Shown: positions 1 through 9,025 of the stretch, piece by piece
How the letters are laid out: each line of letters opens with the position of its first letter
How positions within the stretch are numbered: position 1 is the stretch's first letter
NCBI GenBank assembly: GCA_963921935.1
Contig: OY998179.1
Coordinates: 24,301,114 to 24,365,113, forward strand
DNA from: Galeruca laticollis
Lineage: Eukaryota > Arthropoda > Insecta > Coleoptera > Chrysomelidae
Direction of reading: 5' to 3'
Length of the DNA: 64,000 nucleotides
Notes under the pieces: model-generated
The model's input: only the letters and a program-made list of their open reading frames with translations
Databases searched by the model: none
What the model was told of the DNA's origin: nothing
Translations under genes and position numbers: made by a program

Positions 1-478
1 AGGTAAGTCCAAATCGGGTAAATCAGCTAGATCAGGTAAGTTATCTCTAGATAAATCAACAGTTAAGTCGTTTTTTGGGTAAAATAATAGGTAAGTCATC
101 TGGAAAGTGTCGTTCTTTGGGTGTGTTTTGCCCTATTTCACGAATTTTATGGATCTGCCTACGCCACTCTCTTCCATCATCGAGTTTTATTTCGTAATGT
201 AATTTGCCTATCCTATTTTTAATTCTACCGAATTTCCATTTATCTTGAAAGTAGTCGCGAACCGATACTCTACTGTTTATTGAAAATGAACGATACTTTT
301 TCCCTATATTTACTATATTTCTTTCTGAGTCCTGCATAAAACAATCCAGTCTGGAACGGATCTGTCTGCCAAACATTAATTCTGAAGGACTTTTATTTGT
401 AGCTACATGTGGCATTTTACGGTATTGTATAAGTAGTTTGCATAAATTTAAATTTTTATTCTCGCTTTCGGTAATCAT
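1..478 (-). pseudogene. Gypsy integrase C-terminal region and pol tail
   Basis: The 56-478 part is the integrase C-terminus: YRKMPHVATNKSPSELMFGRQIRSRLD is the usual segment after the catalytic Glu, followed by a basic chromodomain-like stretch. Near 56-75 a run of T in the + strand causes a shift of frame. In the shifted frame an acidic, leucine-proline-rich tail runs to the left edge. The 3' LTR is outside the window. Confidence 0.8.
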
Positions 479-520
479 TGTCCTAATACTTTTCTTTAAA
501 ATTTGTACAAATCTCTCGGC

Positions 521-952
521 TTATCCGTTAGTTGCGGAATGATATGGAGCTGTTAATTTGTGCAAAATACCGTTTTCCTGTAAAAATTGTTTAAATTTGA
601 AAGAAGTAAAAGTTGAACCGTTGTCACTAACGAAAAATTTTGGTAACCCAAATGTAGCGAATATATTTCGACAAAGTTCAATGGTTGTGTCTGTGCTTGT
701 ATTCTTCACAAAATGAATTTCAGGCCACTTTGAAAACGAATCAACAAGAATAAAATAATATCCGCCATTAAAAGGACCTGCGTAATCAGCGTGAACACGT
801 TCAAAAGGATAATCTGCTTTTTCCCAAACATGCTTTTCTGCCTTTTCTACATTGTTTTTGAACTTATTATAATCGTAACAGCCTTTAACAATATTTTCAA
901 TACTCTGATCTATACCGGGCCACCAGCAGTAGCTACGAGCTAATCCTTTCAT
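521..952 (-). pseudogene. Gypsy integrase catalytic core, truncated by nonsense codon
   Basis: The fragment carries the end of the zinc-binding domain (YCWWPGIDQSIE) and two of the three catalytic acidic residues of an rve integrase core: the Asp in VHADYAGPF and the Asp in FVSDNGSTF. It stops directly after PYHSATNG, where family members read NGxAER; a CAA-to-TAA change would explain the stop. The third catalytic residue (Glu) would lie beyond the stop. Integrase would insert the cDNA into the genome. Confidence 0.88.
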
Positions 953-953
953 T

Positions 954-1724
954 TTAATGGGCGGAATGAAGTTCGGCTAGTATTTTACCTCGTAAAGAAA
1001 CGGGAATTAAAACTCTTTGTCCTCGCATTATACAACCTGATTGTAAAGTAAATTCAGTTTGATCAATGTTAAAACGAACGTTTCTAGGAATTATTTTATC
1101 AGTGCGTAATCCATTCAACAACTTATTTAGTGTTACGTCTTGAGCTCTGGGTAACATTTTAACAGTAACTGGTAAAGTCTCGATTTGACTAATCTGAAAA
1201 ACATCAGGTTCGTCGAAAATCGATAGGTCTTCGGAAGTTAAAGGTAAACGTGATAGTGCGTCTGCATTTCCGTGTGATCCTGTACTTTTGTACTTAATAT
1301 CGTATTGAAATGCTTGTAAAAATACCGCATAATGCTGCATTCTGGTTGCGCTTAATAACGGTAAACTTTTTGATGGAGAAAATATATGTATTAACGGTTT
1401 ATGGTCGGTAAATAATGTAAATTTTTTACCGCAAAGGTAGTGGTAAAACTTTTTAACGCCGAATATTAAACTGTAAGCCTCATTATCAATTTGAGAATAC
1501 TTTAGCTGAGTCTTTGTTAATGTTTGACTGGCAAATTGAATTGGTCTTTCCGAACCATCAGGGAAAACGTGGCTCAATACCGCCCCCATCGCCAGGGGTG
1601 ACGCGTCCGTAGCTAAAATAAGGGGTAAGTTAGGGTCGTAATGACATAAAATTTGATCTGACTGTATTTGTATTTTCGCGGCATCAAAAGCATTTTGACA
1701 TTCCCTGGTCCACCTAAACGGCAC
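954..1724 (-). pseudogene. Gypsy pol RNase H and integrase N-terminal linker
   Basis: The protein opens with FRWTRECQNAFD, the usual joint between reverse transcriptase and RNase H in Ty3/gypsy pol. It continues with the RNase H signatures LATDASPLAMGAVL, QIDNEAYSLIFGVKKF and TDHKPLIHIF, then RMQHYAVFLQAF and GNADALSRLP, which mark the end of RNase H. The rest is the linker into integrase. The domain would degrade the RNA strand of the RNA:DNA hybrid. It reads cleanly for 256 residues, but is out of frame with both neighbours, so it is a fragment. Confidence 0.9.
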
Positions 1725-1744
1725 ATCGTCTTTTAAAAGGTTAT

Positions 1745-2437
1745 TTAACGGATATGATATAAAATCGTACTAGCATTCTTAAAAAATCTTCGATAGTAGT
1801 TTATGAGACCGATAAAAGCGCGGACTTGCGTTTTGTTTTCCGGAATGGGAATTTTACTAATTGCGTCAATTTTATTTGTAACTTTTTGGATTCCGTTTTT
1901 ATTTATTTCGTACCCACAGTATTGTGTAAAATTGATTAAACTAACAGCAGCACCGCTGTCAACTTCCATCGTAATACATTTTTTATCAATTTGTAATTTC
2001 AAAATGTCTTTATCCCTATTAGTTAAATTTTCCCCTTCTAACTCTAAATCAAAAGGTTCTTGTATGTCGTAAGCATTTTGTAATTCCTCAACTTCATTTG
2101 TATTTAAAGCCTTACTTGCTTTAGTATAAACCTTCTGTAAGTGTCCCCTAATTTCACAAAATTTACAGTAAAGATTAGTTTTATTACAATTATTGGCTAA
2201 ATGATCAGGACAACCACAACGGAAACATTTTTGTCCTCTACTAGTATTGTCATTTGTATTTTGACTATTGTTATTATTAGAATTTGTATTGCAATTTTTA
2301 TTAACATTATTTTTAGGAGTGACGAGATTAATTGTACTACTATTTTTATGTAGTTGATTAGCGTCCCTTTCGGACACTTCCATACCTACCGCTATGTCTA
2401 CTGCTTTTTCTAAAGTTAAATCGCGAGTTTCTAACAA
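1745..2437 (-). pseudogene. Nucleocapsid zinc knuckles, protease, and in-frame fused RT C-terminus
   Basis: The stretch begins with the C-terminal part of gag. It then has a CCHC knuckle (CFRCGCPDHLANNC), a second Cys/His cluster (CKFCEIRGH), and an aspartic protease active site (VDSGAAVSLINF). Straight after the protease motif the protein continues as the last part of reverse transcriptase (GYEINKNG, then the F-I-G-L-I-N-Y-Y-R-R-F segment that precedes RNase H). About 200 residues, including the YxDD motif, are therefore deleted without loss of frame. A frameshift near 1745 separates this from the RNase H frame. No active enzyme is expected. Confidence 0.85.
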
Positions 2438-2513
2438 TCTACTTTGAATTCTTTTAGCATGTAAACCATATACAAATTGATTTCGTAGAGCTGTTTTTAA
2501 AAAATTACCAAAC

Positions 2514-2879
2514 TTACAATTTTAGTAGAGCATGTAAAAATTCACTAACTGTCTCTCCTTCTTGTTGTCTTCTGGATTGAAATCTAAACGTTTTTTCGAT
2601 TTCCAAAGGAACGGGATCAAAAAATTCATCCATTGTAACAACTATAAAGTTGTAGTCTTTGTCCTCCGGTGCCAATTTATCACATAGTGTGTTGTATGCA
2701 TCGGAGCCCATGTAATGTAGTAAATAGTGTAATTTAAGTCTTTCAGGAACTTCGAAAACAGTAAAAGCTACTTCAAGTCTTTTAACCCATCTGGCCCATT
2801 TATTTTGCTTTAGGTCAAATGCTTCTATGGTAAATGTAGCTGTAGTATATGTAGCAGTTCTTTCGCCTTGATTTGCCAT
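2514..2879 (-). pseudogene. Gag-like capsid fragment of gypsy element
   Basis: This 121-residue open stretch is rich in W, R, E and K and starts at a good ATG (MANQGERTATYT). It contains the retroviral-type capsid pattern of a large hydrophobic/aromatic block followed by a polar region with an F-x-F-x-SRRQQ segment and a GETVSEFLHAL segment, as seen in gag of K02A2.6-type gypsy elements. It ends at a stop just before the region that would join the zinc knuckles (1745-2437), so gag is split by a lesion near 2440-2514. The product would package element RNA. The gag assignment rests on position and local pattern, not on alignment. Confidence 0.75.
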
Positions 2880-3189
2880 TGTTCTTGTCGAAGCAATACC
2901 GTTGCTTGGACTATTTGTAGTAAAATTTGTATGTACGTATTTTGTAGCTTCGGTTTGTATTGCTTTGCCTACCTCGTCGCCAATTCTTTGTTGTGTATAG
3001 TCAATAATGGAGATGGGTGAATGCTTCGTAATAAATCACTTCGAATCCAAATCAAGATTAACTTTATTAATTAAAAGAAATATAATTGACGTGGTAACTA
3101 TGTAACTGCCATTCTCGAACAAAATGCTGAATATCAACTGACTACAATGATATGTGACTTATGTTAAACATAGGAATGTGACAAATATA
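2880..3189. other. No gene; presumed 5' leader of gypsy element and flank
   Basis: I see no coding signal. The part next to gag may be the leader of the gypsy element, but no primer binding site or LTR boundary can be identified. The part near 3190 borders the truncated 1-kb repeat. Confidence 0.4.
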
Positions 3190-3566
3190 ACAATAACAAA
3201 CTGAAATTTCTCAAAAAATGACCAAAAAGTCGTATTTCGAGTACCATAGCACCCGTTGTACTGGCTCTGGTGAGCTGAAAATCAATAGGGTTCATTTGTG
3301 ACATGTCTAAAAACAATATGAAATCATAAAATTGGTGACTTGTTGCACTCCGGAGGCTGTATCGTGCTAACAAGACATATAACGAAAAGTGGCCGACGAC
3401 AAAGACGACGACGACATACACACAGGATTTTTTTCTAAATACCGTTTTTTCGTGTTGTTGTTAATGGAAAACGTAAAAATAACTCAAATTTTTTTTCAAA
3501 ATTCCAACTTTTTTTGGGGTAAACCAATACTTTTCTCGCATATTAGATAGGTTGGGCGGAAAAGTA
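3190..3566 (-). repeat. Truncated copy of the 1-kb nested repeat found at 61-63 kb
   Basis: On the minus strand this begins CTTTTCCGCCCAACC. It continues through the same AT-rich segment and (CGT/GTC)-rich microsatellite as 61015-61210, then one ~172-bp subunit (with GATACAGCCTCCGGAGT and CTCACCAGAGCCAGTACAAC). It breaks off at the start of the second subunit near 3190. It lies against the pogo-like transposase remnant exactly where that coding sequence is cut. Confidence 0.85.
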
Positions 3567-4290
3567 ATAGATCAGAATTAATTAATCCTGAGTCCGATAG
3601 CATTTTTAGGGTTCCACTAGGGGCATCTTTGTAAAGGTCCTCTCGTATTCTTTTTCTGGGGAACATTAATGCGGGAGGTATATAATATCCGCCGGCGCTA
3701 AAGCAACAAACCGCAGCTATTAACTGGCCACGTTCTGCACTAGTAACTTTTCCAACCAGCCTTTTACCTTTTTTCGTAATACTTTTTGGTAATTTATTTG
3801 GCACCGTGCTCAAGCCGGCCTCGTCCATATTAAAAACACGGCTTGGAGGAAGTTCTATTTTTCATACAAGGATTTTAGGTTTTTAAAAAACGTTTCAACT
3901 TGTGGCCGATTAAACCCCATGATTCTCCCCATAGAACATTTTTCTGGCTGATGCAGAGTCATTTTTTGTCTTATGCAAACGTTTCTTAGCAATTTGTTGC
4001 CGGCAGTTTTTTTATTGGAATTAAACGGGTGGGCAATCTTGTTACTGGTCCCGTATTCAAATACAAACTGCCGAAGGTCTTTTTTGGTTAGCCCATAGAA
4101 CCTTTGGTCCATTTCTCTTACATTCTCCGCCAACTGCGCTTCCATTTCTCGACTAAAAACGCTTTTATACTTTCCTAGTAATTCTGGTATTGTTTCAAGT
4201 TTTACCATTTGCTATATCTGTTCGTATTTGTGCCATTAATTCTTCAGTGAAAATTAGTTTTCTATTGGACTTCCTTTTGTAATATTTGCT
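3567..4290 (-). pseudogene. Pogo-like (jerky/CENP-B type) transposase remnant
   Basis: Two frames together cover the N-terminal two thirds of a pogo-type transposase. The 3855-4208 part has REMEAQLAENVREMDQRFYGL and the IAHPFNSNKKTAGNK segment. The 3567-3828 part has the first catalytic Asp in NMDEAGLSTVPNKLPK and continues through SAERGQLIAAVCCFSAGG to INSDLLLF. There the sequence is cut by the 1-kb repeat; the second and third catalytic residues are absent. A reading-frame break separates the two parts near 3840-3855, and a further short N-terminal piece (KLIFTEELMAQIRTDIANG) is in another frame near 4205-4275. Confidence 0.88.
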
Positions 4291-4640
4291 ATTTTCTGGA
4301 AAACAAGATAAATTCTAATATTTGCTTCTATTAAAAAATTTCACGTAATATGTTTGACTATAGTTACAAAGAGCACGCAGTGCGAATAAATGTGTGCGTA
4401 CTCTTGAGAAATGAACATATCTGATAAATTTAACCCAAAACATATTACGCTGTTACAAATAATAAGAAGAAAATACGTTAATACGGATAGAAAACGTGTG
4501 TTTTTTCCTACAAGACTCATAAAAAGTCTCTGTATTGCTCACATATCATTGCAAAGATAGTTTAAACACCTGGAAACTTATAAAATTTAGTCTTTTTGTA
4601 ACGCGTAAACTCAACTACCGCCGAAATTATTACTCTAAAG
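4291..4640. other. No gene seen
   Basis: AT-rich sequence with no convincing reading frame or repeat structure. It may include the 5' untranslated end of the pogo-like element. Confidence 0.4.
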
Positions 4641-5032
4641 GCGCAATTCCACTGGAAAAACAAAAGGCAACATGTAGCATCCTATATGTCGTCTAGTGTT
4701 TCCTATTTGTAGATATGCGACTATGCCGCAACATTTAAACAATGTTGCACGAGCAACTTGTTGCTCACTGTCGCATACGCTTTGTAGCATATGTTTGTGG
4801 CATGTATCTATATCAATTCAGTAGAAGCAACAAGCAACTTCAGTTCACGGCATCATGTCTATACAAACGGTTGCGGCGGCTGCATATTTGGTGATAGCAT
4901 TGAATAAAAAAAGGAGAAGAAGGAAGCCGAGGTGGTGGAGGAGAAAATTATACATTGGTGTTTTTAAATGAAACTCAAGGTCTCTAGTTAATTTCCCAAT
5001 ATAATACAAGTTATTGAAAATTCTAAAAAATT

Positions 5033-5066
5033 GACAATTGTTTCGATAAATCAATATCATCGTCAG
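5033..5066 (-). ncRNA. Hammerhead-ribozyme-like motif in Penelope 3' terminal repeat
   Basis: On the minus strand the segment starts CTGACGA, which fits the CUGANGA core, and ends CGAAACAATTGTC. That end gives the GAAA core, a 2-bp stem III (A-U, C-G) with an AAUU loop, and the GUC cleavage triplet. Stem II is GAUA/UAUC with one unpaired U next to the core. Stem I is short (AUU/AAU) and can continue after an internal loop as UUCU/AGAA. Hammerheads are known from Penelope terminal repeats. Activity is inferred, not shown. Confidence 0.65.
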
Positions 5067-5327
5067 AATGACAGAAGTTACATTTCATTTTATGCCTACC
5101 TGATGTTTAGTAGTTATTTTTGGCTAGACCAAGAAGTAACCTAACTTGTGATTGGCTTAATATATGTTTATAGAAAAAAGAAGAAGATGTGATATTACAA
5201 ATATTGAAGCTTAGATATTATTAGCCCTATGGTGATATCCTGGATATCATTTTTCCAATTAAGATCAGTATAACTGTGCAATGATATAGAAAACCAGGAA
5301 AACTATATCTGCTGATCTTTACAATTA

Positions 5328-5828
5328 TCACTTAAGAAGACAGTTTATTAGTGGAGAATTCCCTAGATTTAACTGTTCATTGACAACTTCATATTGTGGG
5401 TTTCTTAAATGTCTTCCAATTTCCAGTTCTTCAAGGAAATCCAGTTCTTGTTTCTTTTCACAAATATGCAGTACTTCTAGTTCTGTGTTAGGTGTCAATG
5501 AATGATTGGTGTCAAGTAGATGTTTTGCGTAGTGGGATTTATCTGGTTGTTTTAATCTGTATGCTCGTAAGTGCTCACTGTATCGTATTTCAAAATTCCT
5601 AAGGGTCTGACCCAAATAGACAGCATTACATTCTGGACATTTGAGTTTATATATACCTGACTTCTTTAATAGTGGTATTTTTGTTTTTACATTTAACAAT
5701 TTTGTACTAACGTTACTTTCTGTTTTAAAAGAAATTGTTGTATTCGTTGCTGAAGATATTATCTTTGAAATATTATTAGAAATATTTCCTGCATATAATT
5801 GGAAAAATGATATCCAGGATATCACCAT
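5328..5828 (-). pseudogene. Penelope GIY-YIG endonuclease domain, 5'-truncated
   Basis: This is the C-terminal end of Penelope pol. The GIY-YIG motif reads GIYKLKCPECNAVYLGQT, with the CxxC typical of the Penelope nuclease, followed by the catalytic Arg region FEIRYSEHLRAYR and the KSHYAKHLLDTNH segment. The domain nicks target DNA for reverse transcription. The first ~10 residues of the open frame come from the inverted terminal repeat fused to the truncated ORF, so the apparent ATG start is an artefact. Near-identical sequence occurs in copy 3 (56871-57370). Confidence 0.92.
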
Positions 5829-5985
5829 AGGGCTAATAATATCTAAGCTTCAATATTTGTAATATCACATCTTCTTCTTTTTTCTATAAACATATATTAA
5901 GCCAATCACAAGTTACTTCTTGGTCTAGCCAAAAATAACTACTAAACATCAGGTAGGCATAAAATGAAATGTAACTTCTGTCATT

Positions 5986-6019
5986 CTGACGATGATATTG
6001 ATTTATCGAAACAATTGTC
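5986..6019 (+). ncRNA. Hammerhead-ribozyme-like motif in inverted Penelope terminal repeat
   Basis: Same 34-base core as at 5033-5066, in the inverted terminal repeat. It runs from CTGACGATGATATTG through ATCGAAACAATTGTC. One base of the downstream stem I strand is lost compared with other copies. Confidence 0.6.
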
Positions 6020-6212
6020 ATTTTTTTAGAATTTTCAATAACTTGTATTATATTGTGGAATTAACTAGAGACCTTGAGTTTCATTTAAAAACACTAATAT
6101 GAGCATATTACACGAAGTAAGGGTCGAGACAGTCAATTTCATTATACATTGGTGGTCAAAAAGCTCAGAATGAGTTTTACGACAAATTGATTGCCGACGA
6201 CAACTATAACAT

Positions 6213-7357
6213 ATCCTAGTAGAAATCAAGCTATCGTAATAAATTCACTTCCTGACACAGTTCTCTTCGATTACATCGAATCGGTGAAATTGTGACACCA
6301 AAAGGAATCACCTATTCTTTCCGTATATCTAACCAACGTATTTGCATATTTCTCGATTCCACTTTAGTCGTTGATAACCTCCTTAAAAACCATTCTTTAG
6401 TTGTCATTAAAGAAGAAATCGTCCCCATACGCAGCCTTTCTATCTAAAAGATTACTAATAACGTATATCCCTCAATTCCTAATCAACTCATCGAAAAACT
6501 TCAACTTGCATACCCCATCACCGATATCCGTACTGGCTCACCTGTAGAAGGTTATTTCCATATGCTAAGCTTTCGTCGATCCGTCTATGTCATACCAGAC
6601 ATAGATGACTTCGAAATACAAACCTCTGTTTTAATATATTTCGATATACTGCAGATATCTACCAAAATCCTTTTGACACTTCCTCCTTCTCCACAACTAC
6701 CCCTATCCAGAATGATTCTACCGATAATACTTCTAATGATCCTATGTCCACTGATTCTACTTTCTCTCCTACCACTGCCCGTATCCTCCACCGACGATCA
6801 TTCCGCAAACTCCCACCTTTAGACCAACCTACTCTTAGTATTTCTGGTCTCAAGCGACTTCATTCTACTGACTCTAGCTCGAATCATATCCTGTAATTAA
6901 CTCGTCTGTTCCTCTCACACTCAGCCAAGACAAAACAGATTCACTATTTGACAACGTCTTTCGTGCCCCCAAGCCTGTCCCCCACAAAAGTCTAAAGATC
7001 TAACAACAACTATCAGCCCCTCTGCACGCTCAATCATTGAGAAATTAACAACAACAGACCCAACATCCTTCTCAATCACTACTTCAGAACAATTAATAAT
7101 ATTTCTGGAAAACTCTTTCGGAAGCAATGATCCATTGGCAGAAGCTTACCAATTTATTTCAAACATTAAATCTCTCCTTGCAGACCTTCGTCAAATATAT
7201 CAGGCTATCTCAGATAGGTCACTCAAAAATCGCATTACCAGCCTAACAAAGAAATTACAATGTACCATGAATCTCAACAATGTAGTCGAATCTGCTAGCC
7301 TGAAATCTTTTAGCTCTAATGATAGTGACTCCAATTGGGACGATACCGACCTTAATT
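6213..7357 (+). pseudogene. LINE ORF1 (gag-like), broken
   Basis: Pieces in several frames read as ORF1 of Jockey-type LINEs: QAIVINSLPDTVLFDYIE near 6220, VTPKGITYSFRISNQRICIF near 6293, PVEGYFHMLSFRRSVYVIP near 6545, and the C-terminal DPLAEAYQFISNIKSLLADL to 7357. Frameshifts and a stop near 6440 separate them. ORF1 proteins bind element RNA. No clear CCHC knuckles are visible. The ending overlaps the ORF2 start by a few dozen bases, as is common in this group. Confidence 0.65.
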
Positions 7358-8040
7358 GATATTAACTATAAATTCAGGATAATTCAGTGGAATTGCGACG
7401 GATATTATCCGCGCCTTGGACGTCTTCAACAACTTATTTCCCTCTACCATCGGGAATTCCTATGTCTCCAGGAAACTAATTTTACATCTTGCAATATCCC
7501 TACACCAAAGGACTTCAAAGGATATCATTACATCCGAATAATCTGCTGCAGAGCCAGTGGTGGAATATCCATATTTGTATCCAAAGATCTTTATTGAACT
7601 GATATGCTCCTTACTACCAATCTTGTAATAACAGCCTATTGTCTCCAAAAATTAACCATTTGCTGCATATATATTCCCCCCGACCACAAACTAAATTAAG
7701 AAGAGCTTCTTGACTTGGTTTACGTTCTCCCCCAGCCCTTTATACTTGTGGATGACTTCAACGCCCACAACACTATGTGGGGCTCCTCACGCACATTTGG
7801 GCGCGGTAAAGTTGTTGAGAATACACTAAATTGTACTAATGCATGCCTCCTTAATACGAGATCATATACCCAATTAAATATCGCTTCTGGTATCTTTTCT
7901 GCCATTGATCTAAGCATTTATGATTCCAAAACTGGCCCTAACTTAACCTGGCAAACTGCTGATGATCTATGTGATAGCAATCATTGCCCCATAATTATGC
8001 GTGACGACTCAAATGAACAAGCTTATGAGAGAAGTTATTG
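7319..8040 (+). pseudogene. LINE ORF2 endonuclease domain, broken
   Basis: The first part reads FRIIQWNCDGYYPRLGRLQQ, then FLCLQETNF with the catalytic Glu, and ASGGISIFVSKDL. A stop follows at about 7595. The next frame has ILVDDFNAHNTMWGS (the N-A-H-N motif) and ends with DLCDSNHCPI, the Ser-Asp-His end of the exonuclease-endonuclease-phosphatase fold. The enzyme would nick the target for reverse transcription. At least one stop and one frameshift disable it. Confidence 0.85.
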
Positions 8041-9025
8041 GCACCTCAATAAAGCGAAATGGCCGGAGTTCTCTCTTTCCTGCGTCAATTACCTACCACC
8101 TATAATATTGATGATTCTAATAAGCTTTTATCGGAGGCTATCATTATAATAGTATTCATTCACATTGGTAAAACCACCCATATCCCCCGTCACAAAATCG
8201 TTCCTTGGTGTAACCATCAATGCGAACAAGCAGTGCGACACTCCAAAACTACCCTTAACATTTTCCGCAAACACAAAAGTCCTGTAAACCTAGTTAAATT
8301 TAAAAGACTTGAAGCAAAAGCCAAATATGTAATCAAACAGAGCTAAAAAAATTACTGGTATAATTATGTAACAACCTTGCATAATACTTCAAACCCCCCT
8401 CTCAAACATGGAAAAAAATTCGACAGGTAGGTCAGAAACTAACACCAAAATTCCCCATCTTTTTTTAATGGCACTTCCTCCAGCAATAGCCAAACTATTT
8501 CTAACATCTTTGCTGATAAATTTGATGAAAAATTTCAAAACAGCCTTAAGCTCCACTTTACATCCATTCCTCATGAAGCTGCTTCCCCCAAACTCACTTT
8601 ACCTCACCTACAAGATATCGACGATATTAAATCACCTTGTTCATTTACAGAACTAACAACTGCCTCATCTCCATGTAAAAACTCTGCCGCTGATCCTGAC
8701 AACATCCCTTACATTTTTCTTAAAAATGTATCCACCTATAGTGTTACTAAACTATTAAACATTTATAACACCATTTGGCCTTCTCAATTATTCCCTACTC
8801 AATGGAACACATCCATTATCATTCCCGTCCTAAAACCGTCACAGCCATCTACGTTACCACAGTCCTATAGACCGATTTCTTTTACATGTACTACATGCAA
8901 ATTACTGGAAAATATGATAAACAGACGACTCATGTGGTTTATCGAAAAACACCAAATCTTAGCCAAAGAACAATCCGGTTTCCGTCGTTACCGATCTACA
9001 AGAGATAACCTCGCAATATTACAAA
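8041..9025 (+). pseudogene. LINE ORF2 reverse transcriptase N-terminal part, broken and truncated
   Basis: In changing frames the sequence has the pre-RT spacer (YVIKQS, then GTSSSNSQTI-like text). It then gives the RT0/RT1 segments around 8690-9020: ADPDNIPYIFLKN, SIIIPVLKPSQPS, QSYRPISFTCTTCKLLE and LAKEQSGFRRYRSTRDNLA. It ends there, directly against the hAT terminal repeat. The catalytic motifs A to E are absent. Confidence 0.82.

Larger units (their letters stand above)
1..2879 (-). mobile_element. Ty3/gypsy LTR retrotransposon, decayed, 3' end off-window
   Basis: Read on the minus strand, the order is gag-like, two zinc knuckles, protease, the C-terminal end of reverse transcriptase, RNase H, integrase. 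This is the Ty3/gypsy order (integrase after RNase H). The frame is broken several times, and most of the reverse transcriptase, including its catalytic box, is missing. No LTR is recognisable on the 5' side (above 2880); the 3' LTR would lie off the left edge. This is a dead copy. Its fragments are listed separately. Confidence 0.9.
4961..6140 (-). mobile_element. Penelope-like element copy 1, with target duplication
   Basis: A 14-bp direct repeat, ATTATACATTGGTG, flanks the insertion at 4947-4960 and 6141-6154, and removing the insertion restores the host reading frame. The element is 5'-truncated. On the minus strand it has an inverted terminal repeat (5829-6095 plus a ~46-bp tail to 6140), the GIY-YIG end of the ORF, and the 3' terminal repeat (4961-5327). 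The two terminal repeats are inverted relative to each other, as described for Penelope pLTRs. The last 3 bases of the duplication may belong to the element, since other copies end in CAC. Confidence 0.9.
4641..6212 (+). pseudogene. PIF/Harbinger-like element 5' end and transposase N-terminus, split by Penelope
   Basis: A terminal-repeat-like start (GCGCAATTCCACTGG, near 4641) leads to an ATG at 4855. The reading frame encodes a very basic N-terminus (KKRRRRKPRWWRRKLY) like the N-terminus of Harbinger transposases. The frame is interrupted at 4960 by Penelope copy 1 and resumes at 6155 after the target duplication (GGQKAQNEFYDKLIADD), then stops near 6209 where a Jockey-like LINE begins. The catalytic domain is not present. 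The family call rests on the short basic segment and the terminal sequence. Confidence 0.5.
6213..9025 (+). mobile_element. Jockey-like non-LTR retrotransposon (LINE), 3'-truncated
   Basis: ORF1 (to 7357) overlaps the start of ORF2, which encodes an apurinic-type endonuclease and then the first part of reverse transcriptase. The sequence stops at 9025, where the hAT element begins, so the catalytic palm, 3' UTR and tail are missing. The layout and the endonuclease sequence fit the Jockey group; the exact clade is not certain. Several frames are broken. Confidence 0.8.

Noticed and set aside
3164..3421. 85-codon hydrophobic open frame on minus
   Set aside because: It is the translation of the 1-kb repeat's microsatellite and first subunit; homologous copies do not keep the frame.
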